In this document: positions 55,537 to 62,892 of the stretch, piece by piece
How the letters are laid out: each line of letters starts with the position of its first letter
How positions within the stretch are numbered: the first letter of the stretch is position 1
Assembly (NCBI GenBank): GCA_029255105.1
Contig: JAQWWH010000039.1
Location: 1-63,206 of the forward strand
DNA: 63,206 nucleotides
Source: Flavimaricola sp.
GTDB lineage: Bacteria; Pseudomonadota; Alphaproteobacteria; Rhodobacterales; Rhodobacteraceae
Reading direction: 5' to 3'
Made by a program: the position numbers and the translations under genes
Notes under the pieces: model-generated
What the model saw: the letters and a program-made list of their open reading frames with translations, nothing else
Databases searched by the model: none
What the model was told of the DNA's origin: nothing

Positions 55537-55839
55537 GCTTGCGGCGTACAGGCGGAAACGGTGCATGTCCCGGACTTGCCTCGCTCCTCTGGGATTGCCC
55601 CCTCTCGCCGCATCTGTGCTTGTCTGCCGTGATGGTCGGTATGCCGGTTTTCCAAGTGCATGCTCGACCGGGGTCATGCGCCATGACGTGGGTCTCAGTG
55701 ATCTGGCTTTGCTCAGCCGGTCCTGCCCAACCGCAATGCTGCGGTGACGGCGACGATCGAGACCTTTTGCAGCAATGGGTTGCGGCGCACACTGACAAAG
55801 TCGCTGACGGCATGCTGCTGCGTAAACTTCACAGGGCGT
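55537..55839. other. Gene-free interval, possible left boundary of the integrated element
   Basis: About 300 bases with no supported gene or repeat. It separates the chromosomal LysR gene from the plasmid-like genes to the right. A copy of the dusA 5' sequence, which would mark the left attachment site, was looked for by eye and not found here. Confidence 0.4.
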
Positions 55840-56292
55840 TCAGTGTTCGTCGAAAGACCTCTGCGGATGGGGATCGGATATGGCGTTGACCTCGGACCAG
55901 CCCGACACCCGCGCCCAGGCTGTACCGCCGATAATGAGTGCGCCCAGCCAGGACAAGAAGGTGATGGCGGCGTCGCTTGCGCTGCCGAATTCGGCAAGAC
56001 CCTTTGCCGCATGAAACCCGGCGATCCCGGCGGGGACCGCGTAGATCAGACCGATAGCGAGTTTGAGCGGGGCCCAACGGATGCGGTCAAAGGCGAATTC
56101 TCCGAGAGCGGCGACGAAGCCGCCGATGAAGAGGCCCGCAATGATCGACAGAAAGACGCCTTGGCCCGTTTCATACAGATACATGCCGGACGTCAGCCCG
56201 ATTGCGAAGGGCAGGGCGTAGACGGCCAGGTTGAACAGGATCCAGCAGAGGGCACCGAGGCCGAACAGCGTGAATATGGTGGAGAAAAACAT
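55840..56292 (-). CDS. Hypothetical membrane protein of the integrated element
   Basis: A 150-residue protein with about four or five hydrophobic helices: TLFGLGALCWILFNLAVYALPFAIGL, GVFLSIIAGLFIGGFVAALG, LKLAIGLIYAVPAGIAG and AITFLSWLGALIIGG. AAAGGAGTGCCTC precedes the ATG, supporting a real gene. It lies beside the DUF2493 and ParB-like genes on the same strand. No function is recognised. Confidence 0.7.
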   Translation of the reverse strand: MFFSTIFTLFGLGALCWILFNLAVYALPFAIGLTSGMYLYETGQGVFLSIIAGLFIGGFVAALGEFAFDRIRWAPLKLAIGLIYAVPAGIAGFHAAKGLAEFGSASDAAITFLSWLGALIIGGTAWARVSGWSEVNAISDPHPQRSFDEH

Positions 56293-56410
56293 GAGGCACT
56301 CCTTTCGAGAACAAGGATCGCGCCGCCACCTCCTCTATTGGCACGGGCAGATCTTAGCAGAAAACGGCCCGCCCCGGGAGGGTCCGGGGCGGGCGTCGGC
56401 GGAAATCCGG

Positions 56411-57337
56411 TCATGCCGGTGGGGCGGCTTTCGGCCGGAAGTCGAAGAGGGGAATGCCCATCGCGCGGGCCTTGTCGGCTAGATTTTCGGTGATGCCGGA
56501 GCCCGGGAAGACAATGAGGCCGATGGGCAGGGTATCGAGCAACTGGTCGTTGCGCTTGAAGGGGGCCGATTTGCCGTGCCGTGTCCAGTCGGGTTTGAAG
56601 ACGATCTGCGTCACGGCGCGATTGTCGGCCCAGGCGGCGGCGATGCGTTCGGCCCCGCGCGGTGCGCCGCCGTGCAACAGAACCATGTCGGCGTGTTTCG
56701 CATGGACGCGGTCGAGGGCCGCCCAGATGGCCGTGTGATCGTTGCAGTCCAGCCCGCCGGTGAAAGCGATTTTTGTGCCTTGGGGCAGGAGCGGTTCCAG
56801 ATCGACCCGGCGCTTGGCGGCGATGTGATCGCGGCTGTCGATCAAAGAGGCGGTCAGGGTGCGGCGGTTCACATGGCTGCCCGCGCGCGGGTGCCAGGTC
56901 TGGCCGAGATGCGCCTCGAAGCCCTCGGCGGCGAGATCGCGCATGGCCTCAAAGGCATTGCGCCGCTCGATGAGCGTGAGGCCCTCCGCGATAAGGGTTT
57001 CCAGTTCGACGGACCGGACCTCGGAGCCGTCTTGCTCGCGTTGCGACCGCTTCTGCGCCTGTTCATTGGTGTCGAGGTCGCGGCCCGTGCGCGCGGCTGT
57101 GCGGTGGAAGAGGTTTGTCGTGGACCAAAGCAAATCTTCGAGATCGGGTTCCAGCCGAGTATCCGAGAGAGAGGAAACGAGCGCATCAAAGATGTCAGCG
57201 ATGGCGGTGCGAATGGCGTCGGGCTCCGGCAAGGGGCGGGGATCGGGCTCGTCCGTGAAGGGGCGCCAGCCATAGAGCTGCAGTTCCTCGAGCACGACGG
57301 CGGTGGAAGATCGGGTTTGAAGATGTGTGTCGGTCAT
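56411..57337 (-). CDS. DUF2493-domain protein
   Basis: A 308-residue protein. The N-terminal ~180 residues are helical and charged; the C-terminal ~120 form a DUF2493 (YspA/SLOG-like) Rossmann domain: KIAFTGGLDCNDHTAIWAALDRVHAKHADMVLLHGGAPRGAERIAAAWADN and GLIVFPGSGITENLADKARAMGIPLFDF. SLOG-type domains bind nucleotide-derived ligands; the role in plasmid-like elements is unknown. A 10-base-pair RNA hairpin (57357-57381) lies just upstream of the start. Confidence 0.85.
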   Translation of the reverse strand: MTDTHLQTRSSTAVVLEELQLYGWRPFTDEPDPRPLPEPDAIRTAIADIFDALVSSLSDTRLEPDLEDLLWSTTNLFHRTAARTGRDLDTNEQAQKRSQREQDGSEVRSVELETLIAEGLTLIERRNAFEAMRDLAAEGFEAHLGQTWHPRAGSHVNRRTLTASLIDSRDHIAAKRRVDLEPLLPQGTKIAFTGGLDCNDHTAIWAALDRVHAKHADMVLLHGGAPRGAERIAAAWADNRAVTQIVFKPDWTRHGKSAPFKRNDQLLDTLPIGLIVFPGSGITENLADKARAMGIPLFDFRPKAAPPA

Positions 57338-57588
57338 GATGTCGTCTCAGTTTGTCGAAGACCGCGCCTCTCGCGGCCTTCCCGGGCAACGGAAAAGCGG
57401 GGGCCGGACGGGTCTGCATTCTCAGGGGTCCCCGTCGCGCCCGCGCGATGGGGTGGAACCGAAGCGCAGCGGAGGACGGCCATGGCCGTTGCGGGCCCGT
57501 CCGGGCTCTGCTCCGCTTTGCCCGCTCTCGGAAGGCCGGAGGGCGTGGCTCTGATCGCGGAGGCGATGGTTGGCTGCGCCGACTCCGA
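57338..57588 (-). promoter_or_regulatory. Leader region of the DUF2493 gene with a strong hairpin and a palindrome
   Basis: On the gene strand GAAGGCCGCG pairs with CGCGGTCTTC around AGAGG (57357-57381): ten pairs, one of them G-U, so symmetry is better as RNA than as DNA. It ends 20 bases before the ATG. Further upstream ACGGCCATGGCCGT (57476-57489) is a perfect palindrome. No gene is seen in this 251-base stretch. Confidence 0.5.
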
Positions 57589-59094
57589 TCAATCCTCGGC
57601 GTGGTCGAGGAAGGTCACGGCATCCTCGGGTGCCAGTTGCGGACGCAGATGCGCGCGCAACGCGTCGCGGCCAGAGGCTCGCAGATCATCATTGAAATCG
57701 CCGAGACAGGGGGAGAGGTGGATCGCGTCGATCCCGGCCCCGATGGCCCGATGCGCCAGTTGGTCGGCGGCGGACAGGCCTGCCGGGTCGGCATCGACGG
57801 CGATGTAGAGGCGGCGAAGATCTTCCTCCTCATCCGTGGTAGACACGACGGTGTCGGCGATATTCTCGTCCAGCGCCGCTTCCGGTGCGACCTCGGCCGC
57901 GTCTTCCACCTCCTCGACCGGCTCGTCTTCGGGCCGCACATAGCCCCGCTCGACCCGCAGTCGCCCGGAGCTGTCGATGCTGACGAAGGCTCCCGCCAGC
58001 GCGAGTTCTTCTGCCTCGTACCGGATCGGACGCGCCTCGAGTGCCTCCATCGCCTCCTCGATCTGGCCCAACCGGGCATCGACGTCGTCGGGCAGCTCGT
58101 CGGCTTCCGCATGCTTGGCCTCGAGCGCGTCGTATTCGGCCTTCAGCGACTGGTAGTTGGCAGCCTCCTCGTCGCTCATCGGCACCGCTTCGCCATGGAT
58201 CCGGCGCATCCCGAAGGTGTGGCCATAGGGGAACTCGGTATCGACCTCGACCCATTTCCAGCCCTCGGCGCGCACCGTCTCGGCCTCCTCGGCGAGTTTC
58301 TCGCGCACCATGACGTCGAGCAGGGCGGCATCCTGCAGCCAGCCGCCATCGTCCTGCTGGAACAGGTCGCGCAGGATCTCGCCCCCGGCCTCGAAGTAAT
58401 CGTCGAGCCCCACGAACTGCGCCCGCTTGTCCGAGGCTCGCACGGCACCCTCGGTCAGCATGCGGCGGATCTCGTAGGGCTGCCGCGAATAGTGCCGCTG
58501 CAGCGCCTCCCAGACCTGCTCCTGCCGCGCATGATCGGGGTTGACCGTGAAGGCCATGAGCTGGTCGAGGGTCATTTCCTCCTCGGCATAGGCATCATGC
58601 AGCGAGGTCGCGACGGCGGCGAGCTTCAACCGCTGCTTGACCACGCTGGCCGAGACGAAAAAGGCCGCGGCGATCTCCTCCTCGGTCCGGCCCTTCTCGC
58701 GCATCGCCTGAAACGCGCGGAACTGGTCGAGCGGATGCAGCGGCGCGCGCTGGACGTTCTCGGCCAGGCTGTCCTCCTCGGCGAGCCCGTCGGTGCGCAC
58801 GATGCAGGGCACAAGTGTGGTCTTGTTCATGCGCTTCTGTTTCACAAGCAGTTCCAGCGCCCGGAACCGCCGCCCGCCGGCGGGGATCGTGTACATGCCG
58901 GTCTCGGCACCACTGTCGTCCAGCACGGGCCGCACCGTGATGGAGCTGAGCAGCGTCCGCCGCGCGATGTCCTCGGCCAGCTCCTCGATCGACACGCCGG
59001 CCTTGACGTGGCGCACGTTCGACTGGCTGAGCATCAGCTTATTGAAGGGGATGTCGCGCGAGGCGCTGAGGGTGATTTTCTGTTGCTTGGTCAT
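57589..59094 (-). CDS. ParB-family protein fused in frame to a Toprim-like tail
   Basis: A 501-residue protein. Residues 1-~240 are ParB/Spo0J-like: NVRHVKAGVSIEELAEDIARRTLLSSITVRPV, the CTP-binding box GGRRFRALELL, ENVQRAPLHPLDQFRAFQAM and a helix-turn-helix (EEIAAAFFVSASVVKQRLKLAAV). A long charged region follows. The last ~76 residues (LYIAVDADPAGLSAADQLAHRA, then CLGDFNDDLRASG) resemble the end of plasmid Toprim/primase proteins rather than ParB, whose plasmid homologues are ~700 residues. The likely cause is a deletion that joined two genes in frame near 57830. The ParB N-terminus could still work. It has the conserved structured leader also found before the DUF932 gene. Confidence 0.82.
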   Translation of the reverse strand: MTKQQKITLSASRDIPFNKLMLSQSNVRHVKAGVSIEELAEDIARRTLLSSITVRPVLDDSGAETGMYTIPAGGRRFRALELLVKQKRMNKTTLVPCIVRTDGLAEEDSLAENVQRAPLHPLDQFRAFQAMREKGRTEEEIAAAFFVSASVVKQRLKLAAVATSLHDAYAEEEMTLDQLMAFTVNPDHARQEQVWEALQRHYSRQPYEIRRMLTEGAVRASDKRAQFVGLDDYFEAGGEILRDLFQQDDGGWLQDAALLDVMVREKLAEEAETVRAEGWKWVEVDTEFPYGHTFGMRRIHGEAVPMSDEEAANYQSLKAEYDALEAKHAEADELPDDVDARLGQIEEAMEALEARPIRYEAEELALAGAFVSIDSSGRLRVERGYVRPEDEPVEEVEDAAEVAPEAALDENIADTVVSTTDEEEDLRRLYIAVDADPAGLSAADQLAHRAIGAGIDAIHLSPCLGDFNDDLRASGRDALRAHLRPQLAPEDAVTFLDHAED

Positions 59095-59183
59095 CGGGAT
59101 ATCTCCGTGACAGGTCAGCCGGGAGCCACTCTCCCGACCTCCAAACCCGTCACGGAAAACCCGGCCCCCCTCTTACTCTGGAG
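59095..59183 (-). promoter_or_regulatory. Structured 5' leader of the ParB-like gene (copy 1 of a shared element)
   Basis: On the gene strand CCGTGACGGG (59146-59155) pairs with CCTGTCACGG (59105-59114) in ten pairs with one G-U. Inside it GTCGGGAG pairs with CTCCCGGC (59131-59138 with 59118-59125) around AGTGG. TTTGGAG between them is unpaired. The 3' strand of the outer stem runs into GGAG, the ribosome site 11 bases before ATG. The same architecture with compensating base changes occurs at 61602-61690. Confidence 0.65.
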
Positions 59184-59192
59184 ACACCGACT

Positions 59193-59234
59193 AGGCCATA
59201 TGGACTTGCAATACAATCCATATGGCCTTATATC
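59193..59234 (+). promoter_or_regulatory. Promoter and operator of the Xre/RES toxin-antitoxin operon
   Basis: AGGCCATATGGA (59193-59204) is perfectly inverted as TCCATATGGCCT (59217-59228), 12-base arms with a 12-base spacer. TTGCAA (59206-59211) and TATATC (59229-59234) are spaced by 17 bases as -35 and -10. The palindrome covers the -35 region and spacer, the expected layout for autorepression by the antitoxin. Confidence 0.75.
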
Positions 59235-59264
59235 ATCAGTTAAGCTAGGAAGGAGCGCCAACAC

Positions 59265-59654
59265 ATGGAAAACGTTGTTCTGGAACGTCCTGCGCCGGAT
59301 CGGCAGGGTGTCGCTCTTAAGGCCTTCGCCCGGATCGCGGACGCCTGGTCGCTCACCCTGCGGGAGGCGGCGTCGCTGGCGGATATGTCGGACTCGACCT
59401 GGAAGCGGGCGAAGAAGCCCGATTTTGCGGGGGATTTGACGCGCGACCAGATGCTGCGCCTGAGCGCGCTGATCGGCCTCTACAAGTCGCTCGAGCTCTA
59501 TTTCAATGAGCCGATCTCGCGGGACTGGGTGAAGCTGCCTAACCGGGGTCCGGAGTTTGACGGCTCGCGGCCTGTTGACGCGATGATCGAAGGGGGATTG
59601 CCCAAGATCCTGCGCGTGCGGGGCTATGTCGATGCGCTGCGGGGCGGGGTTTGA
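59265..59654 (+). CDS. Xre/MbcA/ParS-family antitoxin (DUF2384)
   Basis: A 129-residue protein with an N-terminal Xre-like DNA-binding part (AWSLTLREAASLADMSDSTWKRAKK) and the C-terminal toxin-binding DUF2384 domain (LYFNEPISRDWVKLPNRGPEFDGSRPVDAMIEGGLPKILRVRGYVDALRGG). AGGAAGGAG lies upstream of ATG. It should neutralise the RES toxin encoded next and repress the operon through the palindrome upstream. Confidence 0.92.
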   Translation: MENVVLERPAPDRQGVALKAFARIADAWSLTLREAASLADMSDSTWKRAKKPDFAGDLTRDQMLRLSALIGLYKSLELYFNEPISRDWVKLPNRGPEFDGSRPVDAMIEGGLPKILRVRGYVDALRGGV

Positions 59655-60340
59655 GGATCACGTCGGTCAATGACCGCGCCCTTGTCCGGCTGATCTCCGA
59701 GACCCATCATAAGCCGCCGGTGCTGCGCGGGCTGGTCGACAGCGACGAGGAGGCCGCGATTCTCGCCGAGATCGAGGGCGAGACCAGTGCCCGCCTGATC
59801 GCCGAGGCGCAGGGCAGCCCCGCGCTCGACCGCCGCGAACTCGCTTTCGCCCGGCGGTCCCATGACCTGGCCCTCTATGGGCAGAGCCATATCAACGCGG
59901 CCTTCACCTACACGCGACCCTCGGGCAACCGGTTCAACACCGGCGACCGCGGCGCCTGGTATTGCGCATGGGACCTGCTGACGAGCGCACAGGAAGTGGG
60001 GTTCCACCGGACCCGCGAGCTGGGCTTCATCGGCCGCTACGAGGACCAGGCCCGCTACGTCGAACTGCTGGCTGATTTCATCGGGGATTTCCCGGATCTG
60101 CACGGAGAGGAGCATCCGGCGCTCGATCCGGTCCCCGAGCGGGGCTACGCGGCCGGGCAGCGTCTCGCCGCGGACTTGAGGGGAGAGGGGCATCGTGGGC
60201 TGATCTATCCGTCGATGCGCCACCCCGGCGGGCGGTGCTTTGTCGCATTCGATCCGGGGATCATCCAGAATGTCCGTCCGGGCGCGAGCTGGAAGCTTGT
60301 CTGGAAAGGTGCGCTCGAGTTCGCGATCGAGGGGCTGTGA
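59651..60340 (+). CDS. RES-domain toxin
   Basis: A 229-residue RES-family protein. The RES signature residues lie in PSGNRFNTGDRGAWYCAWDLLTSAQEVGFHR (Arg, Asn, Glu), with GLIYPSMRHPGGRCFVAFDP further on. Members of this family degrade NAD+ by hydrolysis or phosphorolysis and stop growth. The TTG start overlaps the antitoxin stop codon, so the toxin is translationally coupled and made in lower amount. The N-terminal ~50 residues are longer than in minimal RES toxins. Confidence 0.9.
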   Translation: MRITSVNDRALVRLISETHHKPPVLRGLVDSDEEAAILAEIEGETSARLIAEAQGSPALDRRELAFARRSHDLALYGQSHINAAFTYTRPSGNRFNTGDRGAWYCAWDLLTSAQEVGFHRTRELGFIGRYEDQARYVELLADFIGDFPDLHGEEHPALDPVPERGYAAGQRLAADLRGEGHRGLIYPSMRHPGGRCFVAFDPGIIQNVRPGASWKLVWKGALEFAIEGL

Positions 60341-60386
60341 CGCCCCTCGAAATCTTCATTCAGTACTTAAGATTATATCTATAGCG

Positions 60387-60411
60387 CGTTGAATGTAATG
60401 TAAATTCAACG
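60387..60411. terminator. Bidirectional hairpin between the RES toxin and DUF932 genes
   Basis: CGTTGAAT (60387-60394) pairs with ATTCAACG (60404-60411) around nine bases. It lies in an A/T-rich gap between convergent genes, where a shared terminator is expected. No long T-run is seen. Confidence 0.5.
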
Positions 60412-60414
60412 AAT

Positions 60415-61601
60415 TCACGCGTGCTCCAGCAACACCTTTGCCTTCCCCTCCATCACCAGCCGCGCATCCTGCTGCGGCTTCGAACGAGCCACCGCAGTGA
60501 TCCCCTGCACGAAGTCGAAGACGCTCTCGGGCGGCCTTCCTCGGCCAGGACTGTCTCGACGATCCGCCCGGTCTCCGCCTTCGAGAACCCATGCTTGCGC
60601 AGGAAGTCCTGACGGTCCTCGTCCGTCCGCGAGACGATCTTCTCGCGCGCCGCGCGGATGCCGTCGATGAAAGGCGCCGGCGAGGACTCGGCGAAGCGGC
60701 TGAGCGCCGGGGTGGCCTCGTGGGCGAAGCGCGAGGCGGCGTATTTCGAGTGCCGGATGGTAATCTCCTGGAAGTCCTCGACGCCCCAGAGGTTGCGGTT
60801 CTGGCAGACGGCGCGCAGGTAGAAGCTGGCGATGCCGAGGGTCTTCGCGCCCACCTCGGAATTCCAGCAATAGAACCCCCGGAAATAGAGGTCGGGCGAG
60901 CCGTCGGGCAGCAGCCCCGCCTCGATCGGGTTGAGATCGTCGACGAGGAACAGGAACACGTCGCGGTCCGAGGCGTAGAGTGTCGTCGTCTCCTTCGTCA
61001 CGTCCACGCGCGGGTTGTAGATGCCGGTCGACCAGTCGAGCACACCCGGCACCTTCCAGCGGGTGTCGCCGGTGCCGTTGCCCGCGATGCGCTGAACGGC
61101 GGAGACCAGTTCGTGGTCGTAGATGCGGCCATAGTCTGGGCCGGTCACCGCGCGCAGTTCGGTGCGGCCATTCGCGACTTCCATTGTCTTGATCTGCTCG
61201 GCGCGGTGGTTGGTCAGGCCGTATTGCAGGTTGATCCCCGCCAGCGGCGCGGGCAGCTGCCGCAGATAGGCGGCAGGCGCGCCCACGAGACTCGAGAGCT
61301 GGCCGAAGCTCCAATGCGTCGGCGCGATCGGTTCATCCCCGCCCGGCAGCACCAGCCCCAACTTCTCTGGGTTGTCCCGATGCGCTTCGACTCGGATCGC
61401 AGCACTTTCCACCGTGCGCGTCCGGCTCCGCTCCGCCCGGCCCTTGACCGAGGCGAAGAGATCGTCGAGTGACAGATACCGCTCGTCGTCCGGCCGCGAG
61501 AACCATTCGGACGACACGCGATCCACGTTCGTGCCGCGCGACACATCCACCTTGTAGCCGCCGCTGATATCACGCCCGGCATCGATAATTTCGGTATTCA
61601 T
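60415..61601 (-). pseudogene. DUF932-family protein, frameshifted near the 3' end
   Basis: From ATG 61601 the frame encodes a typical plasmid DUF932 protein: NVDRVSSEWFSRPDDERYLSLDDL, SFGQLSSLVGAPAAYLRQLP, GITNLQYG-type INLQYGLTNHRAEQI and FYCWNSEVGAKTLGIASFYLRAVCQN. After IVETVLAEEGRP the frame becomes nonsense and ends at 60453. The expected continuation PESVFDFVQGITAVARSKPQ and the ending KAKVLLEHA are found one frame over, finishing at 60415. One base missing near the GGG at 60529-60531 explains this. The affected end is only ~40 residues, so partial function or a sequencing error are both possible. Confidence 0.82.
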
Positions 61602-61690
61602 GGGTTTTCTCCCGCGACGGGCGGCCGAAAGCCTCTCTCTCGACCTCCAAACCCGTCACGGGCCGGGACGGCACCCCTCTGACTCTCCGC
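61602..61690 (-). promoter_or_regulatory. Structured 5' leader of the DUF932 gene (copy 2 of a shared element)
   Basis: On the gene strand CCGTGACGGG (61652-61661) pairs with CCCGTCGCGG (61612-61621), ten pairs with one G-U. Inside it GTCGAGAG pairs with CTTTCGGC (61637-61644 with 61624-61631) around AGAGG. The unpaired TTTGGAG is identical to that in copy 1. GGGAG at the end of the outer stem is the ribosome site. AGAGTCAGAGGGG upstream matches AGAGTAAGAGGGG in copy 1. Confidence 0.65.
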
Positions 61691-62779
61691 TCACTCGGCT
61701 GCGGGGGTCTCGAGCGGGGAAGGGGCGCGCGACGCGGCAAGCCGGTGCAGCGTTTCCGGGCGGATATGCGTGTACCGGCGCAGCATTTTCCAATCCTTGT
61801 GGCCAGTGACCAGCGAGACCTGTTCAATGGCGAAGCCGGCCTCGAACAGGCTGCTTGTGCCCTCATGGCGTAGATCGTGGAAATGCAGGTCCTTCACGCT
61901 GACCTCGACGCAGGCGCGCCGGAAGGCCGTTCCGACCGATTTCGAGTTGTAGGGAAAGATCCGGCCCCTTGCATGCCCGAGTTCCTTGGCCTGTTCGGTG
62001 ACCAATGCCCAGGCATCGAACCCCGTGGCGGCGAAGAGTGGGATCCGCTGGTCGTTCCCGGTCTTGTTGCGCGGGTCCTTCCTATCGCGGATCATGAGCA
62101 TCCGGCGGTCGACGTCGAGATCGGTCCATGCGACGCGGCAGATCTCATCGAGCCGCATCGCCGTGGCCACCGCGAACTTCACGATGTGTGTCATCGGCAG
62201 GGTCAGGCGCTCGTTGTCTTCGAAGCAGCGGAAGAGGCGGTTCAACTCGTCCGTGGTGGGGCGACGATCCCGCTCTGTGCCTTTGCCGATCAGACCGAGA
62301 CGCTTGAGCGCAACACGCGCCAGATCGACGGGTTCCGGAGAGATGTCGAGGCCGTGCACAGCCGCCGCATGGGTGATGATCATCTTGATCACGCCGATGT
62401 CGAGCCCGAGCGTCACCGGGCCCGCACCTTGCTCCGCCCGCATCTTGCCGTAGTCGATCAGCTTTTGCCGGTCGAGGTGCCCGATCTTCTCCTTGCCCAG
62501 ATCGCGCTTGAGCGTCGTGAGCGTGGCAGCCTTGCTGCGACGCGGCGGTTTGCCTACCTCGCACATATCGATTATGTGGAGATCGATGAGATCGCCGAAG
62601 GTGGTCAGGCGGGAGACGGACGACTTTTTCGGCGCCAACCCCTGATCCACCCGGGTCTCCGCTTGGCGGGCCCAGCGATAGGCATCGTCGCGACGGAGAA
62701 ACGTCTCGCTCGCGTAGCGGCCCTTTCGTCTGATCTGAACCCGGTAGGCACCGGAGGGGAGTTTGGTGATGGAGGCCAT
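61691..62779 (-). CDS. int: Tyrosine-type site-specific integrase
   Basis: A 362-residue phage/ICE-type recombinase from ATG 62779 (MASITKLPSGAYRVQIRRKG, an Arm-binding N-terminus). A SAM-like core-binding domain covers about residues 58-165. The catalytic domain has Arg209 (ATAMRLDEI), a lysine in RDRKDPRNK, His301 and Arg304 (HDLRHEGTS), His327 (TGHKDW) and nucleophile Tyr336 (LRRYTH), so all catalytic residues are present. The gene lies 113 bases from the dusA start, the typical place for integrases that insert into dusA. A longer N-terminus upstream of 62779 is not supported. Confidence 0.93.
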   Translation of the reverse strand: MASITKLPSGAYRVQIRRKGRYASETFLRRDDAYRWARQAETRVDQGLAPKKSSVSRLTTFGDLIDLHIIDMCEVGKPPRRSKAATLTTLKRDLGKEKIGHLDRQKLIDYGKMRAEQGAGPVTLGLDIGVIKMIITHAAAVHGLDISPEPVDLARVALKRLGLIGKGTERDRRPTTDELNRLFRCFEDNERLTLPMTHIVKFAVATAMRLDEICRVAWTDLDVDRRMLMIRDRKDPRNKTGNDQRIPLFAATGFDAWALVTEQAKELGHARGRIFPYNSKSVGTAFRRACVEVSVKDLHFHDLRHEGTSSLFEAGFAIEQVSLVTGHKDWKMLRRYTHIRPETLHRLAASRAPSPLETPAAE

Positions 62780-62892
62780 TTTCGTGTGCGCTGTGTGTGC
62801 AATGAGCCGTCGTAGAGGGGCAAATTCGGGGAAATTGGGGCGTATTCCAGCGTAGCAGCATCCGCCGCCAACAGTTTGAAGATACACAAAAA

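Larger units (their letters stand above)
55840..62892. mobile_element. Integrated plasmid-like element next to dusA (extent approximate)
   Basis: This block contains an integrase whose gene ends the element beside the 5' end of dusA, plus DUF932, ParB-like, DUF2493 and Xre/RES genes typical of alphaproteobacterial plasmids and integrative elements. Integration at the 5' end of dusA is a known target of one tyrosine-integrase family. Replication or transfer genes are absent, the ParB gene is a deletion fusion and DUF932 is frameshifted, so the element is probably immobile. The left limit is a guess from gene content. Confidence 0.65.

Noticed and set aside
55537..55839. Left attachment site of the dusA element
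   Set aside because: No copy of the dusA 5' sequence could be found by eye here. The true left junction remains unknown.
57352..59439. Very long open frame opposite the ParB-like gene
   Set aside because: Codon pattern and motifs support the minus strand (ParB box, Toprim tail). The plus-strand frame is low-complexity and overlaps the toxin-antitoxin promoter.
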